Assembly (NCBI GenBank): GCA_020636315.1
Contig: JACJYA010000021.1
Span: 52,791 to 116,790 of the forward strand
Direction: 5' to 3'
From: Lewinellaceae bacterium
GTDB lineage: Bacteria; Bacteroidota; Bacteroidia; Chitinophagales; Saprospiraceae
DNA: 64,000 nucleotides
This document shows, piece by piece, positions 25,506 to 35,307 of the stretch. The notes under the pieces were generated by a model, which was given only the letters and a program-made list of their open reading frames with translations, was not told the DNA's origin and searched no databases. The translations under genes and the position numbers were made by a program. How positions within the stretch are numbered: the stretch's first letter is position 1; each line of letters opens with the position of its first letter.

Positions 25506-26720
25506 CTATTCGCCGGCGTCGAAGGCGCCAAAGTCGAACAACAACGAGAACCGCAGAGTATGGTCAAGCGGGTTGCGCTGGTTGGTCGTCGGAATGAGGT
25601 AAGAGAAATTCAGGCCGAAGATGTTGTACTTGAGCCCCAGGCCGACAGTGAAAAACTTACGCCCACCCTTTTGCAGATGTTCGTTGAAATAACCGGCGCG
25701 AACGGCAAACTGCTTGTCGTACCAGTATTCCAGGCCGAAGGAATACATCAGTTCTCTCAGCTCTTCGCTGAACCCTTCGGGAGCATCGCTGAAGGAAGAG
25801 AAAATCCCGCTGATGCCGGACTGTTCGCGGTAGTCAAATACTCCGTTGCCATCGAGGTCTTCGCAGGTGGCGTCCTGGCAGGGCGTGGGCACCATCAGTT
25901 TGTTGATGTCGGTGGCGAAAGTGATGGAGTTGTACTCATCGAGTTGAACTTCCCAGGCAGCGCCCAGGCCGAAGTTGGCGGGCAGGTAGTCGCGGTAAAG
26001 AGAGTTGGTATAAGTGATCTTGGAACCGATATTGGTCAGGGCCAGCCCGACGGTCAGTTCCGACTCGGCGTTCTCCAGCTCGATGGGGGTGCGGTAGGTG
26101 AAGGATACATCGGCGGCGCCGGCGATGCCGGGCTCGATGGTTTCCCCGCCTTCCACCTGCTGGCCGGCGGCCAGGTTGGAATAGATGAACTTGGCGCTCA
26201 GCGATGCGGCAAATTTATCGGAAAGCTTACGGGCATAGGCGGCTGTGATCTCGAATTCGTTGGGCTTGCCGATGCTCAGAGGCTCCCCGTTCTGGTCGGT
26301 GAACTGAATGCTTCCCAGCGAAAAATAACGCAGGCCGAAGCCCAGCGCCTGCAGGTCATCCAGCTTATAGTACCCCGAGAGGTAGGCCAGATAAACATCA
26401 CTGAGCCCCAGAGCTCGCAGCCAGGGCGTATAAGTGGCGGAAAGGGCCAGGCCATCTTCTGCAAAGACGATCTTGGATGGGTTGAAGTGCATGGCGTTTG
26501 GGTCAGGTGAAATGCCGATGCCGGCATCCCCCATTGCGCCGGAGCGTGCATCTGCGACGATTCGCAGAAAAGGAACAGCTGAAACTACCGTATTGGTGCA
26601 GGGCGTTCCGTCCAGGTTGTAATATTTCCCGTTTTCCTCATAGCATTGTGCCGTTGCCTCTGTGGTCAGAGCCGTGGCCGCGAACATAAGGAGAAGAGAG
26701 GGTAGTAATAAATTCTTCAT
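25506..26720 (-). CDS. porV: Type IX secretion outer-membrane protein PorV (LptO)
   Basis: 404 residues from the ATG at 26720. The signal peptide (MKNLLLPSLLLMFAATALTT, ending near ATAQC) precedes the family's diagnostic start of the barrel: VPFLRIVADARSGAMGDAGIG and DPNAMHFNPSKIVFAEDG. It ends with the barrel strand HTLRFSLLFDFGAFDAGE. PorV is a FadL-like 14-strand barrel that carries cargo from the SprA/Sov translocon to the PorU sortase. It lies 163 bases downstream of porU on the same strand. A TATATTTG box is just upstream of its start, so it also has its own promoter. Confidence 0.95.
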   Translation of the reverse strand: MKNLLLPSLLLMFAATALTTEATAQCYEENGKYYNLDGTPCTNTVVSAVPFLRIVADARSGAMGDAGIGISPDPNAMHFNPSKIVFAEDGLALSATYTPWLRALGLSDVYLAYLSGYYKLDDLQALGFGLRYFSLGSIQFTDQNGEPLSIGKPNEFEITAAYARKLSDKFAASLSAKFIYSNLAAGQQVEGGETIEPGIAGAADVSFTYRTPIELENAESELTVGLALTNIGSKITYTNSLYRDYLPANFGLGAAWEVQLDEYNSITFATDINKLMVPTPCQDATCEDLDGNGVFDYREQSGISGIFSSFSDAPEGFSEELRELMYSFGLEYWYDKQFAVRAGYFNEHLQKGGRKFFTVGLGLKYNIFGLNFSYLIPTTNQRNPLDHTLRFSLLFDFGAFDAGE

Positions 26721-26751
26721 GAGATCCTCACTGTTTAACAAAAAAGTTTTG

Positions 26752-26759
26752 CAAATATA
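26752..26759 (-). promoter_or_regulatory. porV promoter -7 box
   Basis: CAAATATA on the plus strand is an exact TATATTTG on the minus strand, about 32 bases ahead of the porV ATG. No convincing -33 TTTG was found. Confidence 0.55.
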
Positions 26760-26883
26760 GTATTTGTTGGCGGAATTCCGGCGAATATTCTAACCACCGG
26801 GCCGTTTGAGAAGGCGGGAAAAGCCTCCCGCCTTTGCTACAGCAAATTTCCTGCCACATAATCAATACGAAAATTTCCGCTTC

Positions 26884-29800
26884 TTATTTTAGGATAACCA
26901 ATTTTTCAAACTCGCTCTCGCCGTTCAACACTACGTTGCCGGTATTGCCGGCCCTCACTTTAACTTTATAAAGATAGACGCCGCGGGCCAGCCTGTCGCC
27001 GTAATCGTCCCGGCCATCCCATTCTATGCAATCATCCCGGCGCAGGGCGCCATCTGAAAGAATGTTGGCCTGAATGGTCTTGACCAGGCGGCCGGAAATG
27101 GTGTAAACCTGCACCATTACCTCCATTTCCTGATTGGCCAGGTTGTGGTCGAACTGGAAGCAGGTATAATCGGTGAAGGGGTTGGGGTAGTTGAGTACGT
27201 GTTCCAGGGCCACTTCTTCGGAAGCGGCGACGACGAACTCCGTATAACCTTCGCTGGAGTTGTTGGCGACATCCCAGGCTTTCACCCGGATATTATGGCG
27301 CCCTTCCGCCAGGTTGGATAATGGATAACGCACTATCCCACGGGTGTAGTCGTCGAGCTCCGATTCGTAAAAGTCGTTGAGCAGGTAGGTGCTCTGGGTA
27401 TTGCCATCGAGAACGCCCTCCAGGTCGTGGCCAATGCTGTTGCCCACTACGTTGATGCCGTAGTCATCCTCCAGCCTGGCCAGCAGGGTCGGGTTGGCGC
27501 CGGTGACGCCCCCGAAGACGAAGTCCTCCGTATTCATAAATACTTCCACCTTGGGCCCCTGGTCGTCGGCCAGGGCATTGGGGTCGCTGCCTCCGATGAT
27601 GATATTCCCGTAACTGCCGGCAGCATCGTGCAGGGAAGACACATCGGCCGCGTAATAACTGATCTTTCCCGCTCCGTACTGGTAGTTGATGTCCTTGGGC
27701 ACCACAAAAGTGAACTGGAACCGGCCGTTGGTGACCGATGCCCGGCCTTTGAACAACACGTTCTTCTGTATCCGGTAATTGTACTTTTTGTTGGCCCCCT
27801 GCCCGAGGGTGCTGACGATCTGGGCCTTATCGAAAATAGTGGGGTAAATGATCCCGTTGAAGCCCGTCAGCAATTGCCCGTCCGGAGAGGTGATTATTCC
27901 TTCGATGGTTACCTTCTGGAGGGCGCGCAGGGTATCGCTTTCGGCCTCTTCCACGGGCTTCCCGTCAATGGCGGTTGTGGCCACCCGGTACTGAGGAACG
28001 GCAACGGGCATGGATGGGTCTCCGATGAGAGTGAACTTCCGGGAGTTGTTGATGTTGAAATCGCCGCTCACGTCGTTCTTGCCACGCTGAAAGGCCTCGC
28101 CGACAGTGGGCACCTGGCCGTTCTCTCTTTTGAAAATATAGTTCAGGGCGTTTTCCGTCATCCGGATGTTGGAACTGGCGTAAACTGCCCGGACGGTAGT
28201 CATCAGTGCAATAGCGCCCCCTCCGGGGTTGAGGAATACTTCCTCTCCGCCGGTTACGAAAGCGGGGTCGTCATACCCGGTAAAGGAACAGGTTGCGGTG
28301 ATGAAAATGGGCATGTGGTCGAAATTTTCCCAGGAATAGATATCGGAGATGTTCAGCACTCTTTCCTGAGCCCAGCCCCGGGAGCCGCCGTGCCCCAGAT
28401 AAGTAATCGTAAGCGCTCCTTTGAAAATCGACTTGTTGAGTTGTTCGGTGGCCTGAGGGATGCGTTCACCTCCCGGGGTGGATTCCTGGGGAAAGGCGTC
28501 GAGGTAGATCTTTTCCAGGTTGAGGTATGGCAGGCTGTCATGGAGTTCTTCGGCAATCATATCGGCATCTTCATAATGGTCGAGGTCGAAGTTGCCGGGG
28601 GAGGAGTCATTGTCGTCTCCTACGAATACCAGGCGGTTGCGCCAGTCACCCATGGTTTTTTCATCCGAATCGTAGTGGATGATCTTATCCACTGCGTTGG
28701 CGGCCTCCTCGGGCGTCTTGACCGGCAGCCGGCCCACCGCGATGTTCAGGCTCCCGCTGAGGGGGTCGTTGGGGTCGTCGCCGGTGAGCAGGCCGTAGTA
28801 ATCATCGCTGGGGTAAGCCTCCACCGGGTTGAAGGACTCTTTCTGGTAGGTCGGTATAAAGTCGCCGCCCAGCCCGTAGATGTCCCGTGTATCGAAAGAG
28901 CCGTCGCCGAACAATAGGAGGTAACGGAAACCGGGGCTGTTCAGGTACAGCATCCGGGCGAAATCCCGGATGGCGGTAGGGTCTTTTTTGCCGGAGGAAA
29001 ACTCATTGAAAACCTGTTCGACTTCCACCAGTTCTATACTGAGCCCATTCAAATCGGACCGGTGCTGGGCCAGGCGGAGGGCCTCCTGTTCAAAATCACG
29101 GTGGTAGAGAATAACCATATCGGTATTCCCGATGCCGTGCAGGTTCTGGTTGGGCACCTGTCCGGCGGCTTCCGGAACGGGAAATTCCTGGTTGCCGTCA
29201 AAGGCGATAAACTCCCGCAGGGATTCCGTGCCGGCGTTAAAGCTCAGCTGGTTGCCATTTCGCGTCAGAGAGGGGCGGGCAGGAGACAGAGGGTCGGTGA
29301 TGTCCCAAACCTGGATATTGGAGCCTGCGTTCTGGAGCCGGAAGGTAGTTGCCGGGTAGCCAAGGCTGCGGCGGTCGCGGAAGTGAAGCTGAGCGCCTTC
29401 CATGCGAAGGGCCCGGCGAACGTTGAGCTGTACGTAATCGAGCCAGGCTTCGCTAAAATCGGTTACCCCCTGGGGGTAGGGGTAGCGAATGGTAAAGCTG
29501 ACGTCGGGGCCGCTCAGTTGCACCGTATCGTTCAGGGTTGCCCTTCTGGCATAGACCGTGGTGTTGTCTCCGCCTCCATCGACCGAGGGTACCGAACCGG
29601 CCTCCTCGCTTTCCAGTGTTTCACCGTTGATGTCAATGTAAAAACGAGACCTGACGTTGGCCCTCAGCGCCATGGAGGCGCGCAGGATGGCCGGTTCGGA
29701 AGGGATCAGGCCGGAAAAGGAAAAGGCGTTGTCGTAATTATACTGGCGAGCCACCTTGAAATGGTCCCCGAACCAGCTTTGCCCGGAGCCCTGGGCCTTG

Positions 29801-30771
29801 ACCCATTCGTGAAAGAGGTTGACAGATTCCTGTTCCAGCCGGGCGTAATCGTCAAATGAGGTGCTGGTATAGGCGCCTGTACCCGGGGAAGGGGCATCCT
29901 GTATGCGCAGGCCATTGCCCTCGCTTACTTTCAGAAAATAGTAGTTCTGGTCGTCATAGGGGTTCTGGCTGAGTACGAATTGGCCGGTGTTTTCACTGAG
30001 AACCCATTTGTCCGCCCCCTGGGCATAGAACAGGATATAATCATTGGGGCCGAAGCTGCCGTCTTCTTCACCCATAACCAGAATGGCGTTCTCCGCCAGG
30101 TCGTCGATGCGCTCCTCGCCGGCGAAGAAGGGCAATTTTCCTCCTCCGTTTCCATAGAGGCTGAGCTTTCTGGGGTCGATGTTGTCGATGTCCATTTCCA
30201 GCTCGTTCTTGAGGAAGTTGTAAGTGAGCTTGTAGATCCCCCTTTTGTTTACGGCAATTTTATAAATGAGGCCGTCGCTCAGTACGGATGGCCCCGAAGT
30301 AGGGCCCCGAAAGGCCACCGGGCTGGGTTCCGGCTGGAGATAGATGCGAAGTTCAATGTCCGTTACCCGTTCAAACCGATTGCCCCGCCGGACGACCGGC
30401 GCAAAGGCGACCTTGCCGAAGTAACCTTCGCGGCTGTATTCTACGGATGTTTCGAACTGTAGTTGCTCCTGAAGATAGCTGTCGTCCGGGGAAGGGCCCT
30501 TTTCAAAGGGTTCGAAGCGGGCGTTGGCCACTTCCACCCGGAGCCGCCCGTAGCTTTGCACCGGAAAACGCCGGATAAAGAACTGAAGGCTGGGGTGTTC
30601 AGAACTGCTCACTCCCCCTTTGAACTGCAAGTGCGGTACGACGGCCCCTGCTACCAGCACGCCTTCCTCCTTTTCGCTCCATTTAAACTGTTCCCGAATA
30701 ATTGTCGGGGCCTGGGCATGAACCAGGTAAACATTAAGCAAAAGAGCCGCAGCGGCAATTAATTTCTTCAT
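26884..30771 (-). CDS. porU: Type IX secretion sortase PorU (C25 gingipain-like)
   Basis: 1295 residues from the ATG at 30771 (MKKLIAAAALLLNVYLVHAQ, signal peptide). The caspase-like C25 domain spans about 600-950, with catalytic His794 in TYLGHGGSRGWAQERVL and Cys828 in ITATCSFTGYDDP; the 34-residue gap agrees with the gingipain His-Cys spacing. The end is a T9SS C-terminal-domain-like sandwich (NYPNPFTDYTCFQFDHN, WDGRDDYGDRLARGVYLYKV, EFEKLVILK). PorU removes the CTD of cargo at the cell surface and links cargo to lipid sugar. It pairs with porV downstream. The start at 30849 is rejected because it would bury the signal peptide. Confidence 0.95.
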   Translation of the reverse strand: MKKLIAAAALLLNVYLVHAQAPTIIREQFKWSEKEEGVLVAGAVVPHLQFKGGVSSSEHPSLQFFIRRFPVQSYGRLRVEVANARFEPFEKGPSPDDSYLQEQLQFETSVEYSREGYFGKVAFAPVVRRGNRFERVTDIELRIYLQPEPSPVAFRGPTSGPSVLSDGLIYKIAVNKRGIYKLTYNFLKNELEMDIDNIDPRKLSLYGNGGGKLPFFAGEERIDDLAENAILVMGEEDGSFGPNDYILFYAQGADKWVLSENTGQFVLSQNPYDDQNYYFLKVSEGNGLRIQDAPSPGTGAYTSTSFDDYARLEQESVNLFHEWVKAQGSGQSWFGDHFKVARQYNYDNAFSFSGLIPSEPAILRASMALRANVRSRFYIDINGETLESEEAGSVPSVDGGGDNTTVYARRATLNDTVQLSGPDVSFTIRYPYPQGVTDFSEAWLDYVQLNVRRALRMEGAQLHFRDRRSLGYPATTFRLQNAGSNIQVWDITDPLSPARPSLTRNGNQLSFNAGTESLREFIAFDGNQEFPVPEAAGQVPNQNLHGIGNTDMVILYHRDFEQEALRLAQHRSDLNGLSIELVEVEQVFNEFSSGKKDPTAIRDFARMLYLNSPGFRYLLLFGDGSFDTRDIYGLGGDFIPTYQKESFNPVEAYPSDDYYGLLTGDDPNDPLSGSLNIAVGRLPVKTPEEAANAVDKIIHYDSDEKTMGDWRNRLVFVGDDNDSSPGNFDLDHYEDADMIAEELHDSLPYLNLEKIYLDAFPQESTPGGERIPQATEQLNKSIFKGALTITYLGHGGSRGWAQERVLNISDIYSWENFDHMPIFITATCSFTGYDDPAFVTGGEEVFLNPGGGAIALMTTVRAVYASSNIRMTENALNYIFKRENGQVPTVGEAFQRGKNDVSGDFNINNSRKFTLIGDPSMPVAVPQYRVATTAIDGKPVEEAESDTLRALQKVTIEGIITSPDGQLLTGFNGIIYPTIFDKAQIVSTLGQGANKKYNYRIQKNVLFKGRASVTNGRFQFTFVVPKDINYQYGAGKISYYAADVSSLHDAAGSYGNIIIGGSDPNALADDQGPKVEVFMNTEDFVFGGVTGANPTLLARLEDDYGINVVGNSIGHDLEGVLDGNTQSTYLLNDFYESELDDYTRGIVRYPLSNLAEGRHNIRVKAWDVANNSSEGYTEFVVAASEEVALEHVLNYPNPFTDYTCFQFDHNLANQEMEVMVQVYTISGRLVKTIQANILSDGALRRDDCIEWDGRDDYGDRLARGVYLYKVKVRAGNTGNVVLNGESEFEKLVILK

Positions 30772-31089
30772 ATCTTGCACGAGTTTGAAATAATCTGTTG
30801 TAGAGAGAATAATTTTGTCAACCTCCCGCCATTGAGTGCGTTTCTGCAATTCCGGATGGCCGGGGAGGTGCGATTTTTTTTATAATTGACAGTTGTCAGG
30901 GACTTTTTGTTCCGGAGCCGGGCCCGAGGCCCCCTGCATAAAAACTTTAATAGAAACGCTGCTTCTTTCGAGGTATTGCGCTTTCAGAAATGCCGAAATG
31001 TCGGCTAAAGTAACCTTTGGCTCAAGGATTCCGGCAGTTTTCACTTAAAATTATATCCTTTCTTTGAAAGGCACTACAATAATTCGTCA
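30772..31089. other. Divergent intergenic region between porU and the porP-like gene
   Basis: 318 bases containing a short fold-back TTGACAGTTGTCAGGG (about 30885-30902) and CTTTCTTTGAAAGG just before the plus-strand gene. It probably holds both promoters, but no exact TAnnTTTG box is visible for either. Confidence 0.4.
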
Positions 31090-32115
31090 ATGGCCAGACA
31101 AATTCCACTTATTGTATTGAGCATGCTATTCCTGCTCCGGGTGCAGGGGCAGGACCCCATATACAGCCAGTTCTACGCGGCGCCGCTGCAGGTCAACCCC
31201 GCATTTGCCGGGACGTCGCTTTCTCCCCGCATCACGGCCAATTACCGCAATGAATGGGCGGCTTATGAGGGGGGATATGAGACCTACTCGGTGGCTTACG
31301 AACAGTCCATAGAGTCGCTGAACAGCGGCATAGGGCTGATGGTGCTGGGCGATGACGCCGGCAACGGCATCTACAGCACCAACCGCTTTTTTGCGGTATA
31401 TGGATACCGGGTTCAACTGAACCGAAACCTGGCCGTCCGCTTCGGGATAGAGGCCGGAATGATCCAGTCCCGCCTGGACTGGGACCGCCTGGTCTTTCCC
31501 GACCAGCTGGACCCCATTGATGGAGCAACCGGCCCGGACGGGTCCGCCAATCCGTCTGAAGAGCTGCCCCCGGAAAACCTCAACCGGAACCTGTTTGATA
31601 TCGGGGCCGGCCTTCTGGTTTACGGGGCCCGCGCTTACGGGGGGCTATCCCTGAAACACCTCAACAGCCCGGACCAGAGCCTGCTCGATGTCAACAACAG
31701 CCTGGGGGTGGGAATGCCGCTGCGCGCCACTTTACACGGCGGCGTAGAAATCCCTTTACAAACAGGCAATAATCGGCAACCTGAGGCGTTCATATCACCA
31801 AACCTGCTTATCATCAAGCAGGGAGAGTTCGCTCAAATCAATGGCGGCGCCTATTTCGGATTTGGAAAATTCTTCGGCGGCGCCTGGTACCGGCACACCA
31901 TCGGCAACGCCGATGCAGCCATAGCGCTGGCCGGGGTGCGATACGGTATTTTTAGGTTCGGATATAGTTTCGACTTTACCGTGAACGGGTTAACTTTGCA
32001 GCGCACCAGCGGCACCCACGAACTTTCGCTGACCATCAATTTCGATGACAGTGAGGGGGCCCGGCGGCGAAAAAAGAACGCCCGCTACAATGATTGTTTT
32101 AAAATGTTTAACTAA
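31090..32115 (+). CDS. PorP/SprF family type IX secretion membrane protein
   Basis: 341 residues. The signal peptide (PLIVLSMLFLLRVQGQ) is followed by the family hallmark DPIYSQFYAAPLQVNPAFAG and RITANYRNEWAAYEG, then a 14-strand-type barrel to HELSLTINFDD and a basic tail. PorP/SprF proteins sit in the outer membrane with PorE/PorK-N; SprF paralogues assist individual cargo proteins such as SprB. There are usually many copies per genome, so this may be a cargo-dedicated paralogue rather than the core PorP. Its place between porU and gldJ supports a T9SS role. A weak stem (32116-32141) follows the stop. Confidence 0.9.
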   Translation: MARQIPLIVLSMLFLLRVQGQDPIYSQFYAAPLQVNPAFAGTSLSPRITANYRNEWAAYEGGYETYSVAYEQSIESLNSGIGLMVLGDDAGNGIYSTNRFFAVYGYRVQLNRNLAVRFGIEAGMIQSRLDWDRLVFPDQLDPIDGATGPDGSANPSEELPPENLNRNLFDIGAGLLVYGARAYGGLSLKHLNSPDQSLLDVNNSLGVGMPLRATLHGGVEIPLQTGNNRQPEAFISPNLLIIKQGEFAQINGGAYFGFGKFFGGAWYRHTIGNADAAIALAGVRYGIFRFGYSFDFTVNGLTLQRTSGTHELSLTINFDDSEGARRRKKNARYNDCFKMFN

Positions 32116-32310
32116 TGCAAGTTGATTTTTTGTAACTTGCAGCCGTTTGAAGGAAAACTGTGGCTCGCCCACGGATTTAAAAACAATTCTCCAATGCCCT
32201 TTTGCCAGGTATAAGTCAGTGACAATCACCTGGCTGCCCTCATCTGCTGCCACGGATGGCTCGCTGTTCGTAAAGTAGCCGGGATAAAGGGCTTTGTCTG
32301 TGAAAATGTC

Positions 32311-32338
32311 TTGGATTTTCACTTTACTAATATATTTG
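32311..32338 (+). promoter_or_regulatory. gldJ promoter
   Basis: TTGG at 32311-32314 and TATATTTG at 32331-32338 fit the -33 and -7 elements of Bacteroidota, giving a start near 32345 and a leader of about 25 bases before the ATG at 32369. Confidence 0.65.
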
Positions 32339-32368
32339 TTGGTCGATTCTCAAAAACAGACTCCTACA

Positions 32369-33868
32369 ATGAAAAATCTGCTGAAGTTTGGTGCCATCCT
32401 CCTGGGAGCAGCGTTCGTACTGAGTTCCTGCGGTAGTAAGGAAAGGTCTTCTACCACGGGCTGGAAATACAACGATACCAAGTGGGGTGGCTTTGAAAAG
32501 CTGGATTATGAAGGCCAGCCCACCGGTCCAAACCTGGTTCTGATCGAAGGTGGCACCTTTAATATGGGTATTACCGAACAGGATGTAACCTATGACTGGA
32601 ACAATATTCCCCGCCGGGTAACGGTTTCTTCCTTTTACATGGATGAAACCGAAGTGTCCAATATCGATTACCGGGAATACCTCTACTGGCTCAACCGCGT
32701 GTTCGGAGAATCCTACCCGGAAGTTTATAACGATGCTCTTCCCGACACCCTGGTCTGGCGCGAAGAACTCTCTTATAACGAACCGTTTGTGGAGACCTAC
32801 TTCCGCCACCCGTCTTATGATAAATATCCTGTAGTAGGCGTCAGCTGGGTACAGGCTACCGAATACTGCAAATGGCGTACGGACCGGGTGAATGAAATGA
32901 TGCTCATCGAAAAGGGCATCCTGAACCCGAACACCGAACAGAAGGACGAGGACAACTTCAACACCGAAGCTTATCTGGTCGGCCAGTATCAGGGCGATGT
33001 GCGCAAGAACCTGAAGGACCTCCGCACCGGCGGTGAGCGCCCCGTGCGCTTCGAGGATGGCATCCTGCTGCCGGACTATCGCCTGCCGACCGAAGCCGAG
33101 TGGGAATACGCAGCACTGGCCCTGCAGGGCAACCAGACTTCAGAAAAGGACGAGCGGATCTCCGACCGACGGTTCTACCCCTGGGATGGCAACACCGTCC
33201 GCTATCAGAAGCGCGACAAATATCAGGGATACCTCCTGGCCAACTTTAAGCGTGGCAAGGGCGACTATATGGGTATGGCCGGCAAGCTGAATGACGATGC
33301 CCACATACCTGCTCCGGTTCGTTCCTTCATGCCCAATGATTTCGGCTTGTACAATATGGCCGGCAACGTCAACGAATGGGTCCTGGACCTTTACCGCCCA
33401 CTGACCAGTACGACACTCAGCGATGTGGAAAACCACGACCTGAACCCCTACCGCGGGGGTAAATTCCAGAAAATGGAGCTCGATGAAGACGGCCGCCCTG
33501 TGGAAAAAGACAGCCTCGGCCGCCTGCGCTATGAGTATGTGACTGATGAAGAAGCGGCCAACCGCGATAATTATAAGACAGGTATGGTTTACAATTACCT
33601 GGATGGCGACAAGCAATCTCAGGCTTACTATGATTACGGGAAGCACACCCTGATCAGCGATAAGGCCCGTGTTTATAAAGGAGGTTCCTGGGCCGACCGC
33701 GCCTTCTGGCTTTCTCCCGGCGCCCGCCGTTTCCTCGATGAAGACAAGTCGTCGCGCACTATTGGCTTCCGCTGCGCTATGACCCGCACCGGCTCGCCGA
33801 GTGGGAATGAGAATGAAGGAGGGCACCAGTTCAGCAGTAAACGAAAGCGCAATAAGAGAAGATATTGA
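32369..33868 (+). CDS. gldJ: Gliding motility lipoprotein GldJ
   Basis: 499 residues from the ATG at 32369. The lipoprotein signal is LLKFGAILLGAAFVLSSCGS. The mature protein is an FGE-sulfatase (SUMF1-like) fold: NLVLIEGGTFNMGITEQDV, YMDETEVSNIDYREYL, YPVVGVSWVQATEYCKWR, YRLPTEAEWEYAAL, FGLYNMAGNVNEWVLD, YKGGSWADRAFWLSPGARRF, TIGFRCAM. The catalytic cysteines of formylglycine-generating enzyme are not conserved in Gld paralogues. GldJ is needed for gliding and for stability of GldK. The N-terminus SSTTGWKYNDTKWGGFE is typical of GldJ rather than GldK. A terminator separates it from murF. Confidence 0.92.
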   Translation: MKNLLKFGAILLGAAFVLSSCGSKERSSTTGWKYNDTKWGGFEKLDYEGQPTGPNLVLIEGGTFNMGITEQDVTYDWNNIPRRVTVSSFYMDETEVSNIDYREYLYWLNRVFGESYPEVYNDALPDTLVWREELSYNEPFVETYFRHPSYDKYPVVGVSWVQATEYCKWRTDRVNEMMLIEKGILNPNTEQKDEDNFNTEAYLVGQYQGDVRKNLKDLRTGGERPVRFEDGILLPDYRLPTEAEWEYAALALQGNQTSEKDERISDRRFYPWDGNTVRYQKRDKYQGYLLANFKRGKGDYMGMAGKLNDDAHIPAPVRSFMPNDFGLYNMAGNVNEWVLDLYRPLTSTTLSDVENHDLNPYRGGKFQKMELDEDGRPVEKDSLGRLRYEYVTDEEAANRDNYKTGMVYNYLDGDKQSQAYYDYGKHTLISDKARVYKGGSWADRAFWLSPGARRFLDEDKSSRTIGFRCAMTRTGSPSGNENEGGHQFSSKRKRNKRRY

Positions 33869-33900
33869 TCAGCTACCGCTGCAACCGCAGCCGGAAATAA

Positions 33901-33941
33901 AAAGCCTCCACTTTTGCCATGCTAAAGTGGAGGCTTTTTTT
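33901..33941 (+). terminator. Terminator between gldJ and murF
   Basis: AAAGCCTCCACTTT (33901-33914) pairs perfectly with AAAGTGGAGGCTTT (33923-33936), loop of 8, followed by a T run to 33941. The preceding A run gives it potential on both strands. Confidence 0.9.
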
Positions 33942-33989
33942 GGTTAAAACAGCCTTCTTTGCCAATTTGCGGGCAAAGAACCTAAGACT

Positions 33990-35294
33990 ATGAGAATTCA
34001 GGGCCTTTACGAGCTTTATCTCCGGCATCCCCAGGTGGTTATTGATTCCCGCAAGGTAGAAAGCGGGACCCTGTTCTTCGCGATTAAAGGTGAACGCTTT
34101 GATGGCAACCGCTTCGCCGCCAATGCTTTGGAAGCCGGCGCGGCCTACGCAGTAGTCGATGACCCTGCAGTGGCAAAGGGAGAGCGTTTCATCCTGGTAA
34201 AAGACAGCCTGCAAACGCTACAGGAACTGGCGCGGCGCCACCGGCGGCAGTTTTTAATTCCCGTGATTGGGATAACGGGGAGCAACGGCAAAACCACGAC
34301 TAAAGAGCTGGTGGCTGCGGTACTGGGAAGCCACTATCGCCTCCATTTTACCCAGGGTAACCTCAATAACCACATCGGCGTACCGCTGACCTTGCTGGCC
34401 ATGAAACCGGATATTGAAGTGGCGGTTATTGAAATGGGCGCCAACCACCAGGGAGAGATCGACTTTCTGTGCCGGATTGCCGAGCCCACCCACGGACTGA
34501 TCACCAACATCGGCAAGGCACATCTTGAGGGCTTCGGAGGCATAGAAGGAGTGAAAAAAGGCAAATCCGAGCTGTACCGTTTCCTGGCGGAGACGGACGG
34601 AATGGCTTTTATCAACCGGGATGAGCGCTTTCTCGAAGGCCTGGCCGCTCCGGTGAAGAAAAAGGCCTTCTACCGCCGCAGCGAAAACCCCAGCCCTTCT
34701 GAGCGTGACTTTGAGATCAAGCTGCTGGCAACAAAACCTTTTGTCCGCGTCGCTTTTATTGACAGCCAGGCCCGGGAATACCGGATTGACAGCAACCTGA
34801 TCGGAGCGTATAATTTCGGCAACATCATGACGGCCATCACTCTGGGAAAATATTTTAAAGTTCCCTGTGAGAAGATCGTTCGGGCGATCGAGGGCTACAT
34901 TCCCGGGAATATGCGTTCTCAGGTGCTTGAACGGGGGAGCAACACTTACGTTCTGGATGCATACAATGCCAACCCCAGTAGTATGAGAGAAGCCCTGCTC
35001 GCCTTTGCCGGGATGGAGGGCCGGAGGAAGATCATCATCCTGGGTGATATGCTGGAATTGGGAGAAGAAAGCCCCCGCGAACACGAACGCATCGCAGAGC
35101 TGGCTGCCATGCAGGGGTTTGAAGATGCCGTCTTTGTCGGGCCTGAATTTGAGGCGGCGGCCCGCGCGGGCGGTTTCCGGCATTTTGCCACCGTGGCGGA
35201 ATTGAAGCGGTGGTTCGGCGCCCAGCATTTTGAGGGTTGCCACTTCCTGATCAAAGGCTCACGGGGGATGCGGCTGGAGGAGGTGTTGGATTAA
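33990..35294 (+). CDS. murF: UDP-N-acetylmuramoyl-tripeptide--D-alanyl-D-alanine ligase
   Basis: 434 residues. Adds D-Ala-D-Ala to UDP-MurNAc-tripeptide in the cytoplasm, the last soluble step of the peptidoglycan precursor. The ATP P-loop is GITGSNGKTTTKELV near residues 95-108. The Mur ligase core continues with GNLNNHIGVPLTLL, EMGANHQGEIDFL, NIGKAHLEGFG and DAYNANPSSMREAL. The N-terminal substrate domain (VVIDSRKVESGTLFFAIKGER) is present. The size is normal. The murF-gldJ adjacency is also known from flavobacteria. It ends 13 bases before the convergent arginase-fold gene. Confidence 0.96.
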   Translation: MRIQGLYELYLRHPQVVIDSRKVESGTLFFAIKGERFDGNRFAANALEAGAAYAVVDDPAVAKGERFILVKDSLQTLQELARRHRRQFLIPVIGITGSNGKTTTKELVAAVLGSHYRLHFTQGNLNNHIGVPLTLLAMKPDIEVAVIEMGANHQGEIDFLCRIAEPTHGLITNIGKAHLEGFGGIEGVKKGKSELYRFLAETDGMAFINRDERFLEGLAAPVKKKAFYRRSENPSPSERDFEIKLLATKPFVRVAFIDSQAREYRIDSNLIGAYNFGNIMTAITLGKYFKVPCEKIVRAIEGYIPGNMRSQVLERGSNTYVLDAYNANPSSMREALLAFAGMEGRRKIIILGDMLELGEESPREHERIAELAAMQGFEDAVFVGPEFEAAARAGGFRHFATVAELKRWFGAQHFEGCHFLIKGSRGMRLEEVLD

Positions 35295-35307
35295 TTAGTT
35301 AACGAAA

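Noticed and set aside
27427..28917. 496-codon plus-strand frame opposite porU
   Set aside because: Antisense to the catalytic domain of PorU, with Val/Gly/His-rich mirror composition and no motif.
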